A DNA stretch of 64,000 nucleotides from Sphingobacterium bambusae (GCF_033955345.1 NZ_CP138332.1:3038001-3102000); one strand, 5' to 3'; shown: positions 18,670 through 28,362, numbered from the stretch's first letter. Program-made: numbers and translations. Notes: a model not told the origin generated them from the sequence alone.

Positions 18670-21594
18670 ATGAATGAACAATTGCGCAGCTTGGAAGTAG
18701 AGCTGGCGGGCGAGTTGCATGGGGATGCAAAGATGCGTATACTCTATGCCACAGATGCCTCGGCCTATCGCGAGCTTCCCTTAGCGGTTGCCTTTCCGAA
18801 GGATGTGCAGGATCTACAATTGCTGATTGCCTTTGCACGGAAGGAAGGTGTTTCGTTGATTCCCCGTGCCGCCGGTACCTCGCTGGCGGGGCAAGTTGTT
18901 GGAAAGGGGATCGTTGTGGATGTATCGCGCCATTTTACGGCGATCCAAGAGATTAACAGCGCGGAGAAATGGGTGCGGGTGCAGCCCGGCGTTATACGAG
19001 ACGAACTTAACCTTGCATTGCAGCCTGTTGGTCTTTATTTCGGTCCGGAGACCTCTACCGCAAATCGTGCCATGATTGGCGGCATGGTGGGCAACAACTC
19101 CTGCGGCTCCAATTCCTTGGTCTATGGCAGCACGCGTGAGCATACCCTAGAGATCGAAGCCTTACTTAGTGATGGCTCCGCAGTAACCTTTAAAGCCCTA
19201 TCCTTTGATGACTTTTGCGATAAATGTAGCCTAACAAGTCTAGAAGGGGATATCTATCGGCATATGCGGTCGCTCTTGGGCGATTACAGCAATCAAGAAG
19301 AGATACGTAGGCAATATCCCAAAAAAGAGGTTACCCGTCGGAATACGGGGTATGCCATCGATCTGCTGTTAGCATCTGATCCGTTTACCGCAGGCGCGGA
19401 TCCGTTTAATTTCTGCAAGTTAATCTGTGGTTCCGAGGGCACTCTGGCTTTCATCACATCGGTTAAGCTTCAGCTCGTGGAAGTTCCACAGCAGCCATCT
19501 GTTTTACTTTGCGCGCATTTTAAAACGGTGGATGAGGCGCTCCTAGCGAATTTGGTTGCCCTCCAATATAAACCTTTGGTGAGCGAGTTGATGGATAGCT
19601 ATATCTTGGACTGCACGAAGAATAATTTGGAGCAACGCGAAAACCGCTTTTTTGTACAAGGCGAGCCGGGAGCCATCTTAGTGCTGGAATATGCAGATGA
19701 TAGGCTGGAAGCGGTGTATGAAAAAATCGATGTGGTGGAAAAGGCTATGCGCCAGCAAGGCCTGGGGTATCATTTCCCTAAAGTGACGGGCAGCGACAAG
19801 AAAAGAGTATGGAACTTGCGCAAGGCGGGGTTAGGGCTCTTGAGCAATACGCCGGGCGATGAGAAGCCGGTGGCGGTGATTGAAGATACGGCCGTTGCCG
19901 TGGACGATTTGCCTGCGTATATTGCTGAATTCAACCGTATTTTGAGTGCTCATGGTCTTTATTCCGTGCATTATGCTCATGCGGCCACGGGCGAGCTGCA
20001 CTTGCGGCCTATCCTCAATCTGAAGACCGAAGAAGGGCGTAGCCAATTTCGTCTGGTTGCTACAGAAATCGCCAAGTTGGTCAAGAAGTATAGGGGTTCG
20101 TTAAGCGGTGAGCATGGCGATGGGCGCCTGCGCGGTGAATTTATTCCGTTGATGATCGGTCAACATAATTATGGACTACTGCAATCCATCAAGAAGCAGT
20201 GGGATCCTCAGGGGATCTTTAATCCCGGGAAAATTGTGGATACGGCAGCCATGGACAGTTTCTTGCGTTATGATCAGGTAAAACCCTTTCGGCAAGAAAT
20301 CCCCTCCGTGTTTCGTTATGCTGGTCAGCACATCTTGCAGCATGCCGAGCAGTGCAATGGGTCTGGCGATTGCCGTAAGACCGAGCTTTCCGGAGGAACG
20401 ATGTGCCCTTCCTACATGGCAACCCGAAGGGAGGAAGATACCACGCGTGCGCGTGCAAATATATTGCGGGAGATGTTGTCCCGATCCGAGAAAGCAAATC
20501 CCTTTGATCATCAGGAGATCAAAGAGGTGATGGATCTTTGTCTCAGTTGCAAGGGCTGTAAGGCAGAATGTCCATCGAGCGTGGATATGGCCAAACTCAA
20601 AGCTGATTTTCAGCAGGCCTATTACGATGCGAATGGTGTGCCGATGCGCAATTGGTTGATCGGACACGTGGATCGTATGACGCGGCTTGTTGCTCCGGTA
20701 TCGGGCTTATATAATTGGGCTATTGCACATCCTTTCTTCGGTCGTCAGGTCAAACAGTTCTTGGGTTTTGCGCCGCAGCGCACTTTGCCTGCCATTGCGA
20801 AACAGTCACTCTATGCTTGGTTCAGCAAACGCCGACAACAGCCTGCCACGCAACAAAAACAAGTCTATTTCTTTTTTGATGAGTTTACGAACCATCACGA
20901 AGTGGAAATCGGGAAGAAAGCTATTTTGCTGCTGGAAGCTTTGGGCTATGGGGTCTTGGCGGTAAAGCACCCTGCTAGTGGACGCGCGCTAATCTCTAAA
21001 GGCTTTCTGCGTGAAGCCAAAGAACTTGCAAACGAGCAGGTCGCGCTTTTTGCTCCGCTTCTGCAGGACGACCATTATCTCGTTGGCGTGGAGCCTTCGG
21101 CTATCCTCAGCTTTCGCGATGAATATGTGGATCTAGTGGATGAAGAACATATAGGGGATGCCAAGTCGCTAGCTAGACGAGCTTTGACGATCGAGGAGTT
21201 TCTGTATCAAGAGCAGGCTGCTGGAGCCTTCACTGTCGATTGCTTTCATGAGGAGCCGAAGCATATGCTGTTACATGCCCACTGTCAACAAAAAGCTTGG
21301 GGACTACAGGATAAGCTTGCTGCGCTGTTGCGTTTCCCTAAAAATTATACGGTAGAAGTTGTACCTTCCGGCTGTTGTGGCATGGCCGGTTCTTTTGGCT
21401 ACGAGCAAGAGCACTATGCGCTTTCGCAGCAAATAGGCGAGTTGGTGCTGTTTCCCAAATTGCGTCAGAAATCAGAAAGTACTGTTGTTGTCGCGCCAGG
21501 CACTTCCTGTCGGCAACAAATAAAAGAAGGGCTCGCTCAGCAAGCCCTTCATCCTGTAGAAATTCTATTTGCGGCATTAAAAGCCAAAGGTTAA
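18670..21594 (+). CDS. FAD-linked oxidase / Fe-S oxidoreductase fusion, candidate D-2-hydroxyglutarate dehydrogenase
   Basis: 974 residues. Domains in order: FAD-binding type 4 (PRAAGTSLAGQVVGKG; GGMVGNNSCGSNS, about residues 50-160), FAD-linked oxidase C-terminal domain (SLSGEHGDGRLRGEF, about 480), a 4Fe-4S region with CNGSGDC and CLSCKGCKAECP (about 560-640), and a C-terminal cysteine-rich domain (PSGCCGMAGSFGYE). This is the layout of E. coli YdiJ, annotated as a D-2-hydroxyglutarate dehydrogenase, and of related D-lactate/glycolate oxidases. Its position directly after the DUF1338 gene favours D-2-hydroxyglutarate as substrate. Probably membrane-associated and feeding the quinone pool; that part is inference. 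Confidence 0.85.
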   Translation: MNEQLRSLEVELAGELHGDAKMRILYATDASAYRELPLAVAFPKDVQDLQLLIAFARKEGVSLIPRAAGTSLAGQVVGKGIVVDVSRHFTAIQEINSAEKWVRVQPGVIRDELNLALQPVGLYFGPETSTANRAMIGGMVGNNSCGSNSLVYGSTREHTLEIEALLSDGSAVTFKALSFDDFCDKCSLTSLEGDIYRHMRSLLGDYSNQEEIRRQYPKKEVTRRNTGYAIDLLLASDPFTAGADPFNFCKLICGSEGTLAFITSVKLQLVEVPQQPSVLLCAHFKTVDEALLANLVALQYKPLVSELMDSYILDCTKNNLEQRENRFFVQGEPGAILVLEYADDRLEAVYEKIDVVEKAMRQQGLGYHFPKVTGSDKKRVWNLRKAGLGLLSNTPGDEKPVAVIEDTAVAVDDLPAYIAEFNRILSAHGLYSVHYAHAATGELHLRPILNLKTEEGRSQFRLVATEIAKLVKKYRGSLSGEHGDGRLRGEFIPLMIGQHNYGLLQSIKKQWDPQGIFNPGKIVDTAAMDSFLRYDQVKPFRQEIPSVFRYAGQHILQHAEQCNGSGDCRKTELSGGTMCPSYMATRREEDTTRARANILREMLSRSEKANPFDHQEIKEVMDLCLSCKGCKAECPSSVDMAKLKADFQQAYYDANGVPMRNWLIGHVDRMTRLVAPVSGLYNWAIAHPFFGRQVKQFLGFAPQRTLPAIAKQSLYAWFSKRRQQPATQQKQVYFFFDEFTNHHEVEIGKKAILLLEALGYGVLAVKHPASGRALISKGFLREAKELANEQVALFAPLLQDDHYLVGVEPSAILSFRDEYVDLVDEEHIGDAKSLARRALTIEEFLYQEQAAGAFTVDCFHEEPKHMLLHAHCQQKAWGLQDKLAALLRFPKNYTVEVVPSGCCGMAGSFGYEQEHYALSQQIGELVLFPKLRQKSESTVVVAPGTSCRQQIKEGLAQQALHPVEILFAALKAKG

Positions 21595-21652
21595 CGGTAC
21601 GTAACCTAACTTCTTAACGTGTAGATCCTTCAGTATAGGCGTTTTCCGCTTT

Positions 21653-22501
21653 TTACTTTTTAGCGGCGGTAATCACCTGTGTGTTCAATTTCACATACTC
21701 CGCGTTGTTGGCTGCTTTTGCCATCTCTACACCCTCAGTCGCGGTTTGTATAGCTCCAGCTTTATCGCCAGCTTTTAGCTGTATCTGTGCTTTCCAGTAT
21801 TTGATATGCGGCGCTTTCGTATTGCCTTTGTCAGCCTCATTAGCCCAAGCCAAGGCCTTGTTGATGTCTAGGTTGTTATTAAAGTAGTACTGCGCAGCTT
21901 GGAAATAAGGTTTCTTTTCGCCCTTCATCGCTTCGTCGATGGATGCTAAAATTTCCTTCGATTGATCGACCACAATCGGGAAGCTCACTTTAACGTTTTC
22001 CCAAGCTAACGACAAATCAGCTCCTTTAGGCGTTACATTTTCAAAAGCCATGGTAAAGGTTTCTACCTTATCGTTCAATTTCTTGGCTTTTGCTGCGAAA
22101 CGTAAGAAATCTTCCTCTTGTTTGTATTGGTATGCACCCCATTGGTTGGCATTTTTGCTTAATATGATGGTCCAGTCGCCCGTCTTTTTCGGTATGCTGA
22201 AGATACCATAGGTACCTGCAGGCACTTTGTTGCCGGCGATGCTTACCTCTTCTTCAAAGGTAATGCTCGGGATGTTGTTGGCTCCTGTTCTCCATACCTC
22301 ATCATAGGGCTCTAGTCCGCCGAATATCGTGCGTCCGTTTGTGTTTGGACGCTGGTACACCAAGGTTACTTTCTTGATACCGATGCCCTGTTCAATTTTC
22401 GTCGTGCTACTGGCTTGTGGTAGTTTGGCTTGTGCCTGTGTTTCCGACAAGCTAACGAAGATGATGCCCGCTGTTAGCAGGGCCAAAAATCTTTTTTTCA
22501 T
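21653..22501 (-). CDS. DUF2911 secreted protein
   Basis: 282 residues with a signal peptide (about 23 residues, ending TQAQA). Residues 30-175 are DUF2911: KVTLVYQRPNTNGRTIFG, then VWRTGANN, AGTYGIFSIP, WTIILSKNANQWGAYQY. The C-terminal 90 residues are helical with two TPR-like units. The family is common in Bacteroidota and has no established function. The gene is convergent with the FAD oxidase and has no obvious partner. Confidence 0.85.
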   Translation of the reverse strand: MKKRFLALLTAGIIFVSLSETQAQAKLPQASSTTKIEQGIGIKKVTLVYQRPNTNGRTIFGGLEPYDEVWRTGANNIPSITFEEEVSIAGNKVPAGTYGIFSIPKKTGDWTIILSKNANQWGAYQYKQEEDFLRFAAKAKKLNDKVETFTMAFENVTPKGADLSLAWENVKVSFPIVVDQSKEILASIDEAMKGEKKPYFQAAQYYFNNNLDINKALAWANEADKGNTKAPHIKYWKAQIQLKAGDKAGAIQTATEGVEMAKAANNAEYVKLNTQVITAAKK

Positions 22502-22678
22502 GTTGTTCTCTCTATTTTATGTCCCCCAGTCGCTAAGCAGGGTTCCTGTTGCTAAAAATACGTTTTTTTTACACTACTAGTCGCGGCAAGGCAAGTATTG
22601 AACAGAAATATGACAGATGCGGATGCTGCGCCATGGCCTTTGCTGCTGCCTGTCAAGAAAAGCACAAATCGAATTGCT

Positions 22679-22686
22679 TATCTTTG
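22679..22686 (+). promoter_or_regulatory. -7 element just before rarA
   Basis: TATCTTTG matches TAnnTTTG and ends four bases before the ATG at 22691, so a transcript from it would be leaderless or nearly so. No good -33 element is present, so confidence is limited. Confidence 0.35.
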
Positions 22687-22690
22687 TCTT

Positions 22691-23971
22691 ATGGCAACAG
22701 CAATACCTTTAGCAGAACGCATGCGGCCCAAAACCATCGCCGACTATATTGGGCAGCAACATATCATCGGCGAGGGAGCGGTGCTTCGCAATGCGCTGCA
22801 GCAGCAGAATATTCCCTCCATGATCTTTTGGGGGCCACCAGGAGTTGGTAAAACGAGTTTGGCCTTCCTGATTGCGGGTGAGCTTAAACGTCCTTTCTTT
22901 TCGCTAAGCGCTATACAGTCTGGTGTTAAAGATATTCGGGAGGTTATCGATAAGTCCGAGAAGCTGCGCAACTTCAATCAGGAGCAGCCTATTCTGTTTA
23001 TCGATGAGATCCACCGCTTTTCCAAGTCGCAGCAAGATTCCTTGTTGGGTGCAGTAGAGCGAGGACTGGTAACGCTGATTGGTGCGACTACCGAAAATCC
23101 GTCGTTTGAGGTTATCTCGGCGCTGTTGTCACGCTGCCAAGTTTATGTGTTGGAACATCTCTCCGAGCAGGACTTGCACCAGATTCTCGCGCAAGCTATC
23201 GAGCGTGACGACTACCTGAAGCAGCATCCTATCAAAATCGAGGAATACGAGGCGTTGTTTCGCTTGTCGGGGGGAGATGCGCGGAAGTTGTTGAATGTGT
23301 TCGAATTGGTGGTACATGCTGCCGTTGCGCAACAGCAGGTAGTGACGAATGATTTTGTGCTGAAGCAGGTGCAGCAGAACATGGCGCGTTACGACAAGAC
23401 GGGCGAGCAACACTACGATATTATTTCGGCCTTTATCAAATCCATTCGCGGTAGCGATCCCAATGCGGCGGTATATTGGCTGGCTAGGATGATCGAAGGC
23501 GGCGAAGACCCGTCCTTTATTGCGCGTCGCCTGCTAATTTTAGCTTCGGAAGATATTGGCAATGCCAACCCCAATGCGCTGCTCTTGGCGAACAATTGTT
23601 TTCAGGCGGTCAATGTTATCGGTTGGCCCGAGTCGCGGATTATCCTTTCCCAAACGGTTACGTACCTAGCTTCCTCGGCAAAAAGCAATGCGTCTTACGA
23701 GGCGATTAACAAAGCGCAGGCTTTGGTGCGGCAAACGGGCGATCTCTCGGTGCCCCTGCATTTGCGCAATGCGCCTACCAAGTTGATGAAAGATCTAGAT
23801 TATGGCGCGAAATATAAGTATGCACATGCCTTTCCCGGGAATTTTGTGCAGCAGGAGTTCTTTCCGGATCAGCTTAGCGGCACGCTGTTGTATGATCCCG
23901 GTAGTAATGCTGCAGAAATCAAACTGCGGGAGTCGTTAAAGAGTAAATGGAAGGATAAGTACGGCTATTGA
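22691..23971 (+). CDS. rarA: Replication-associated recombination protein RarA (MgsA)
   Basis: 426 residues from the ATG at 22691. A TTG at 22598 and an ATG at 22610 extend the frame by about 30 residues with no family similarity; 22691 gives the normal length. The AAA+ core has Walker A GPPGVGKTS, Walker B LFIDEIHRF, and a sensor motif GATTENPSF. The C-terminal tetramerisation region (YWLARMIEGGEDPSFIARR, ASEDIGNANP) is typical. RarA acts at stalled replication forks with SSB. It is followed by an exonuclease gene 72 bp downstream, with its own promoter. Confidence 0.93.
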   Translation: MATAIPLAERMRPKTIADYIGQQHIIGEGAVLRNALQQQNIPSMIFWGPPGVGKTSLAFLIAGELKRPFFSLSAIQSGVKDIREVIDKSEKLRNFNQEQPILFIDEIHRFSKSQQDSLLGAVERGLVTLIGATTENPSFEVISALLSRCQVYVLEHLSEQDLHQILAQAIERDDYLKQHPIKIEEYEALFRLSGGDARKLLNVFELVVHAAVAQQQVVTNDFVLKQVQQNMARYDKTGEQHYDIISAFIKSIRGSDPNAAVYWLARMIEGGEDPSFIARRLLILASEDIGNANPNALLLANNCFQAVNVIGWPESRIILSQTVTYLASSAKSNASYEAINKAQALVRQTGDLSVPLHLRNAPTKLMKDLDYGAKYKYAHAFPGNFVQQEFFPDQLSGTLLYDPGSNAAEIKLRESLKSKWKDKYGY

Positions 23972-24020
23972 TCGGGAAGTCAGCAAATAAGGGCAATATC
24001 GACATATTCGTTAAATTCAC

Positions 24021-24028
24021 TATATTTG
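24021..24028 (+). promoter_or_regulatory. -7 element of the exonuclease gene
   Basis: TATATTTG matches TAnnTTTG and lies 15 bp before the ATG at 24044, giving a very short leader. No clear -33 motif. Confidence 0.4.
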
Positions 24029-24043
24029 TAGAAATATCACACA

Positions 24044-24592
24044 ATGACCTTTACAGCGATAGATTTTGAACTGGCAACAGCCGTTTATACGAGTGTGTGT
24101 GCGGTGGGTATCGTAAAGGTGGTAGATGGCGAGATTGTGGAGCAATTTCATAGCTTGGTGCGTCCACCCGATAACAAGTACATGTGGCAAACAACCCGTG
24201 TGCATGGCATTAAGCCGAGAGATACTGCTTCAGCACCCACATTTTTAGAACTTTTTCCGCATATTGAGAATTACCTTCAGAATGCTTATATGGTGGCACA
24301 CAACGAGAAGTTTGATCGGGAGGTGTTGATGAAAACCATGGCCTATTACGGCTTGGACTATAAAGCGCTAGGGCTAGCTCCAACTTGGGATTGCACGAGT
24401 GTCATTTATCGTGCAAAGGGCTTTAAAAAGACCAAGTTGAGCATCTGCTGTCGCATTATGGGGATAGCGCTTAACCATCACGATCCACTATCGGATGCTA
24501 AAGCGAGTGCACAATTGTTTCTTTTGCAGGATACCGTGACCAGCGAACTTATTGCCGAGCATTTTCCGGACGACGAGCAACAGGCGAGTTAA
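24044..24592 (+). CDS. DEDDh exonuclease (DNA polymerase III epsilon-like)
   Basis: 182 residues, a stand-alone exonuclease domain. The ExoI motif AIDFELA, ExoII VAHNEKFDREVL and ExoIII HDPLSDAKASAQL with the catalytic His are visible. The family removes nucleotides 3'-5' from DNA or RNA. It is not fused to a polymerase or UvrC-type domain. The gene is the last before the exopolysaccharide locus. Confidence 0.85.
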   Translation: MTFTAIDFELATAVYTSVCAVGIVKVVDGEIVEQFHSLVRPPDNKYMWQTTRVHGIKPRDTASAPTFLELFPHIENYLQNAYMVAHNEKFDREVLMKTMAYYGLDYKALGLAPTWDCTSVIYRAKGFKKTKLSICCRIMGIALNHHDPLSDAKASAQLFLLQDTVTSELIAEHFPDDEQQAS

Positions 24593-24990
24593 TTCTTAGG
24601 ATTTCTCGATCTTGGACAGAAGCTCTATCTCACACTTAGCGTAGCTTCTGAGTGTTTACTTATGAAACAAGCATTGATCTTTTTTAGCTGTTTTTGTCCT
24701 ATCAAGAGGACGCCGCTAGCGGTCTTGCATCGCTTATATTCGGTAGTAGCAAACAAAATCCCCTGTCAAGTGTTAAAAAAGTAAGTTTGAAAATCCATGG
24801 CACAATATGTGGTATAACGCTTATGAATAAGAGATTAACATGTCGGTGCTTTCTATTAGGGCTAGATTGATTAAATAGATAAATGAATTGTAGCGTATTG
24901 GTTACATGCTTCGTTTTATTTTTTAGGATAAACGATGTATAATTGCAGTTCAACCTAATTTGAAATAGATACTAACAATAAGAGAGAAAA
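24593..24990. other. 398-bp non-coding region upstream of the exopolysaccharide locus
   Basis: No coding region is supported. A perfect 7-bp hairpin (AGAAGCT/AGCTTCT, 24618-24649) could end the exonuclease transcript but lacks a T run. The rest is AT-rich and should hold the promoter of the polysaccharide locus; I did not find a convincing TAnnTTTG with a -33 partner. AGAGAG precedes the start at 24991. Confidence 0.5.
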
Positions 24991-25770
24991 ATGTCATTTT
25001 GGAGTAGATTATTTGGAGGAAAACAAAGAAGCAATGAATCGGATGGAAAGTTAGCCTGGATAGGTTGCGATATGCACAATCACATTTTGCCAGGTATTGA
25101 CGATGGTAGTAAAACGGTGGAAGAATCGTTGTTGTTGCTTCAGGGCTTGAAAGACTTAGGTATATCCAAGTGTATTTCGACACCGCACGTGATGCAGGAA
25201 GTCCATAACAATACGCCGGCTAGCATTGCGGCAGCGCATAAGCAGTTGAAAGAAGGGATGGACGCCGCCGGTATGAAGTTCGATATCCAATATTCGGCAG
25301 AATATATGATAGACGATCAATTGCAAACGATCATCAGCCAAGACCAAGTTTGTTTGCTGCCCAATCAACATATGCTGATCGAAATGTCTTACCTCGCCGA
25401 GTCGAAGGCGCTTTTCAAGACAATTAAAGATATTCAAGAGAAAGGTTATCAACCTATTTTAGCCCATCCCGAGCGCTATAATTACTACCACCAAAATTTT
25501 AAGATCTACAAGGAGATAAAAGATGCAGGCTGTCTGCTGCAGCTTAACCTACTTTCTATTTCCCGCTATTATGGCGAGCATGTGAAGTCCGCTGCATTGA
25601 TGTTAATCAAATCGGGTATGTACGACTTGGTTGGCACGGATATGCACCACGAGCGTCATTTGAATGCACTACGGCAAGTGGCTGTCAGGTATGATAGCTA
25701 TGCTTTGCTGAAAGACAACCCTATAAAAAATGCGACAATATTTGAAAATAGCCAAAAGCTAGCTATTTAG
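24991..25770 (+). CDS. CpsB/CapC-family tyrosine-protein phosphatase (PHP domain), copy 1
   Basis: 259 residues. A PHP-fold metal-dependent phosphatase: DMHNHILPGIDDG carries the first metal ligands, STPH the next, AHPERYNYY and GTDMHHERH the last. In Gram-positive and Bacteroidota capsule systems this family removes phosphate from the tyrosine kinase Wzc/CpsD and so controls chain length and export. It opens the polysaccharide locus; the kinase lies at 45060. A second, related phosphatase lies at 49569 at the other end. Confidence 0.9.
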   Translation: MSFWSRLFGGKQRSNESDGKLAWIGCDMHNHILPGIDDGSKTVEESLLLLQGLKDLGISKCISTPHVMQEVHNNTPASIAAAHKQLKEGMDAAGMKFDIQYSAEYMIDDQLQTIISQDQVCLLPNQHMLIEMSYLAESKALFKTIKDIQEKGYQPILAHPERYNYYHQNFKIYKEIKDAGCLLQLNLLSISRYYGEHVKSAALMLIKSGMYDLVGTDMHHERHLNALRQVAVRYDSYALLKDNPIKNATIFENSQKLAI

Positions 25771-25800
25771 AATATACTTTCTTTCGGTTATCTTTGGTAT

Positions 25801-26853
25801 ATGGAAAAGACCATATGCATTACCGGAGGTGCTGGATTTATCGGATCGCACGTCGTTCGGGAGTTTGTCAAGAAATACCCACACTATCGTATTATCAACA
25901 TTGACGCATTGACCTACGCGGGCAATCTCGAGAATTTGCGCGATATCGAACAGGAACCCAACTATTCCTTTGTCAAAGCAGATATTACCGATGCGGCCCA
26001 TATCTTGTCCATCTTTCAGGAATACCAACCAGACGGGGTGATACATCTCGCAGCCGAATCCCATGTTGACCGTTCCATTACCAATCCTACGGCCTTCGTT
26101 ATGACTAATGTAATTGGAACGGTTAACCTGTTGAATGCGGCGAAAGAGATCTGGAAAGACAACTATGAAGGAAAGCGCTTTCACCATGTTTCTACTGACG
26201 AGGTGTTTGGCGCATTGGGCGATACCGGTCTGTTTACCGAAGACACCAAATATGATCCGCATTCGCCCTATTCGGCATCGAAGGCTTCGTCAGATCATTT
26301 TGTGCGCGCCTATCACGATACCTACGGTCTTCCTATCGTATTGACAAATTGTTCGAACAATTACGGGCCAAACCATTTTCCTGAAAAACTTATTCCTCTT
26401 TGTATACATAATATCTTAAACGAGAAGCCCCTTCCGATCTACGGAGATGGAAAATACACGCGCGATTGGCTGTTTGTGATCGATCATGCCAAGGCTATCG
26501 ATTTGGTCTATCATCAGGGAAAGAATGGCGACTCCTATAATGTAGGTGGGTTTAATGAATGGCAAAATATTGACCTTGTAAAGGAATTGTGCCGGCAGAT
26601 GGATGAGAAGCTGGGGCGCGAAGAGGGTACATCGGCCAAGTTGATTGCTTTTGTTAAGGATAGACCTGGCCATGATTTGCGTTACGCGATTGATGCTCGT
26701 AAGATCAATCAGGAGCTCGGTTATCAACCTTCGGTTACTTTTGAGCAGGGCTTGTCGATTACAATTGATTGGTTTCTGAATAATGAAGAATGGTTGAATA
26801 ATGTGACTTCGGGAGATTACCAGGGTTATTATGAAAAGCAATATAAGGGGTAA
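25801..26853 (+). CDS. rfbB: dTDP-glucose 4,6-dehydratase
   Basis: 350 residues, extended SDR. NAD-binding GGAGFIGSHVV at the N-terminus, the dehydratase motif STDEVFGAL with the catalytic Asp-Glu pair, and YSASK with the catalytic Tyr/Lys. It makes dTDP-4-keto-6-deoxyglucose, the second step of dTDP-L-rhamnose synthesis. Its stop overlaps the rfbC start by one base. Confidence 0.95.
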   Translation: MEKTICITGGAGFIGSHVVREFVKKYPHYRIINIDALTYAGNLENLRDIEQEPNYSFVKADITDAAHILSIFQEYQPDGVIHLAAESHVDRSITNPTAFVMTNVIGTVNLLNAAKEIWKDNYEGKRFHHVSTDEVFGALGDTGLFTEDTKYDPHSPYSASKASSDHFVRAYHDTYGLPIVLTNCSNNYGPNHFPEKLIPLCIHNILNEKPLPIYGDGKYTRDWLFVIDHAKAIDLVYHQGKNGDSYNVGGFNEWQNIDLVKELCRQMDEKLGREEGTSAKLIAFVKDRPGHDLRYAIDARKINQELGYQPSVTFEQGLSITIDWFLNNEEWLNNVTSGDYQGYYEKQYKG

Positions 26854-27401
26854 TGAAGATAACGGAGACAAAATTAAAAGGTTGCTTTATCATCGAGCCT
26901 ACTAAATTTGGCGATAGCCGCGGTTATTTTTTTGAGAGTTTTAACGAACAGACCTTCAATAAGCTTACGAATACACAAACACATTTTGTACAGGATAATC
27001 AATCTTATTCTACTCGTGGCGTAATTCGTGGACTGCATGCGCAAGCCGGAGAGCATGCGCAGGCCAAGTTGGTACGTGTGCTAGAAGGTAAAGTAATTGA
27101 TGTTGCCGTAGATACGCGTCTAGATTCCGAGACCTTCGGGCAGCATGTTGCGGTCGAGCTATCGGCAGAGAACAATTTGCAGCTCTTCGTGCCACGTGGC
27201 TTTCTGCACGGCTTTGTGGTGCTCAGCGAAACAGCTACGTTCTTCTATAAATGCGATAATTTTTATAATAAAGCCTCGGAGTGTGGGGTGAAGTTTGATG
27301 ATCCGGAACTGGGTATTGATTGGGTTGTCCCTGTAGAGGAATTGATTATTTCCGACAAAGATCAAGTGCTTCCGAGCTTTAAAGAGTTGTTCGTTGATTA
27401 A
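26853..27401 (+). CDS. rfbC: dTDP-4-dehydrorhamnose 3,5-epimerase
   Basis: 182 residues, cupin fold. Typical motifs are GDSRGYFFESFN, GVIRGLHAQ with the catalytic His, and FVPRGFLHGFVVLSE. Third step of dTDP-L-rhamnose synthesis. Translationally coupled to rfbB (TAATG). Confidence 0.95.
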   Translation: MKITETKLKGCFIIEPTKFGDSRGYFFESFNEQTFNKLTNTQTHFVQDNQSYSTRGVIRGLHAQAGEHAQAKLVRVLEGKVIDVAVDTRLDSETFGQHVAVELSAENNLQLFVPRGFLHGFVVLSETATFFYKCDNFYNKASECGVKFDDPELGIDWVVPVEELIISDKDQVLPSFKELFVD

Positions 27402-27513
27402 TGAGTGACGTGGTTACAAAGTGATGAGGTGATGAAGTATAAAGCATCAAGTATTTGTCACGATGTCACCGTATCACTTTGTCACTGCATCACCCTATCA
27501 CATAAAAAATTAC
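27402..27513. repeat. GTGA-type repeat forming a long imperfect inverted repeat (rfbC-rfbD gap)
   Basis: The left part is built from degenerate units such as GTGACGTGGTTAC, AAAGTGATGAGGTGATG. The right part (about 27458-27505) is their reverse complement (GTCACCGTATCACTTTGTCAC). The transcript can fold into one long hairpin between two genes of one operon. The same sequence family is found at 28363, 50876, 51256, 60751, 61849 and 62429. Confidence 0.65.
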
Positions 27514-28362
27514 ATGAAAATACTAATTACAGGATCTTCAGGGCAGTTGGGGTCGGAATTGCGGGAGCTGTTTGGAGAATCATCGGGGCATGAGCTCTAT
27601 TTTATGGACAGCAAGCAGCTGCCTTTGGAGCAGACGATGATCATACAAGATATTTTGGGTATGTATCAGCCAGAGCTGATTATCCATGCCGCTGCTTACA
27701 CCGCGGTGGATAAGGCGGAGTCGGAGCCGCAGCGGGCAGATCAGGTGAATCATCTCGCGAGTGAGGAGATTGCGCAGTATTGCCGCCTCCATGGCGCCAA
27801 GCTCTTGGCGATTTCTACGGATTATGTGTTTGATGGCCTTTCGGCCGAGCCTTTGTCTGAGGACGCTCCCGTAGGGCCAATCAGCGTGTATGGTAAAACA
27901 AAGTTACTTGGTGAGGCGGCAATCCAGAAATGGGCGCCGGAGTACCTGATCATCCGTACCTCTTGGGTATATTCTACGTATGGAAATAACTTCGTAAAAA
28001 CGATGATCCGCCTAATGACGGAGCGTGACCGTATATCGGTGGTTGCTGATCAAATTGGTTCACCCACCTATGCCCGAGATCTTGCTACAGCAATTATTCA
28101 CATTATAGAAACGGGTAACTGGAAAAATGGTATCTTCAACTTTAGCAATGAAGGGGAGATATCTTGGTACGATTTCGCTGTAGCCATTCGTGATTTGAAA
28201 GGTTTGGACTGTACAATTAATGCTATTCCTACCGCAGATTATCCCACAGCGGCAGCACGACCAAAGTACTCCTTGCTGGATAAAACAAAAATTAAAGATA
28301 GTTTTGGGGTGGAGGTGCCCTATTGGAAAGATAGCTTGGTAGCGATGTTGGGGCGGATGTGA
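27514..28362 (+). CDS. rfbD: dTDP-4-dehydrorhamnose reductase
   Basis: 282 residues from the ATG at 27514. The frame is open upstream to 27463, but that extension is repeat sequence and lies before the NAD(P)-binding motif KILITGSSGQLGSEL, which should be at the N-terminus. STDYVFDG, YGKTKLLGE and RTSWVYSTYGNNFVKTM are typical. Last step of dTDP-L-rhamnose synthesis. It is flanked on both sides by GTGA-type inverted repeats. Confidence 0.93.
   Translation: MKILITGSSGQLGSELRELFGESSGHELYFMDSKQLPLEQTMIIQDILGMYQPELIIHAAAYTAVDKAESEPQRADQVNHLASEEIAQYCRLHGAKLLAISTDYVFDGLSAEPLSEDAPVGPISVYGKTKLLGEAAIQKWAPEYLIIRTSWVYSTYGNNFVKTMIRLMTERDRISVVADQIGSPTYARDLATAIIHIIETGNWKNGIFNFSNEGEISWYDFAVAIRDLKGLDCTINAIPTADYPTAAARPKYSLLDKTKIKDSFGVEVPYWKDSLVAMLGRM

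Noticed and set aside
21526..21550. GAAGGGCT/AGCCCTTC hairpin near the end of the FAD oxidase gene
   Set aside because: It lies inside the coding region, more than 40 bases before the stop, and has no T run. It is not treated as a terminator.
22598..22690. N-terminal extension of RarA from a TTG or ATG further upstream
   Set aside because: The extension has no similarity to the family, and a -7 element lies just before the ATG at 22691, which gives the normal length.
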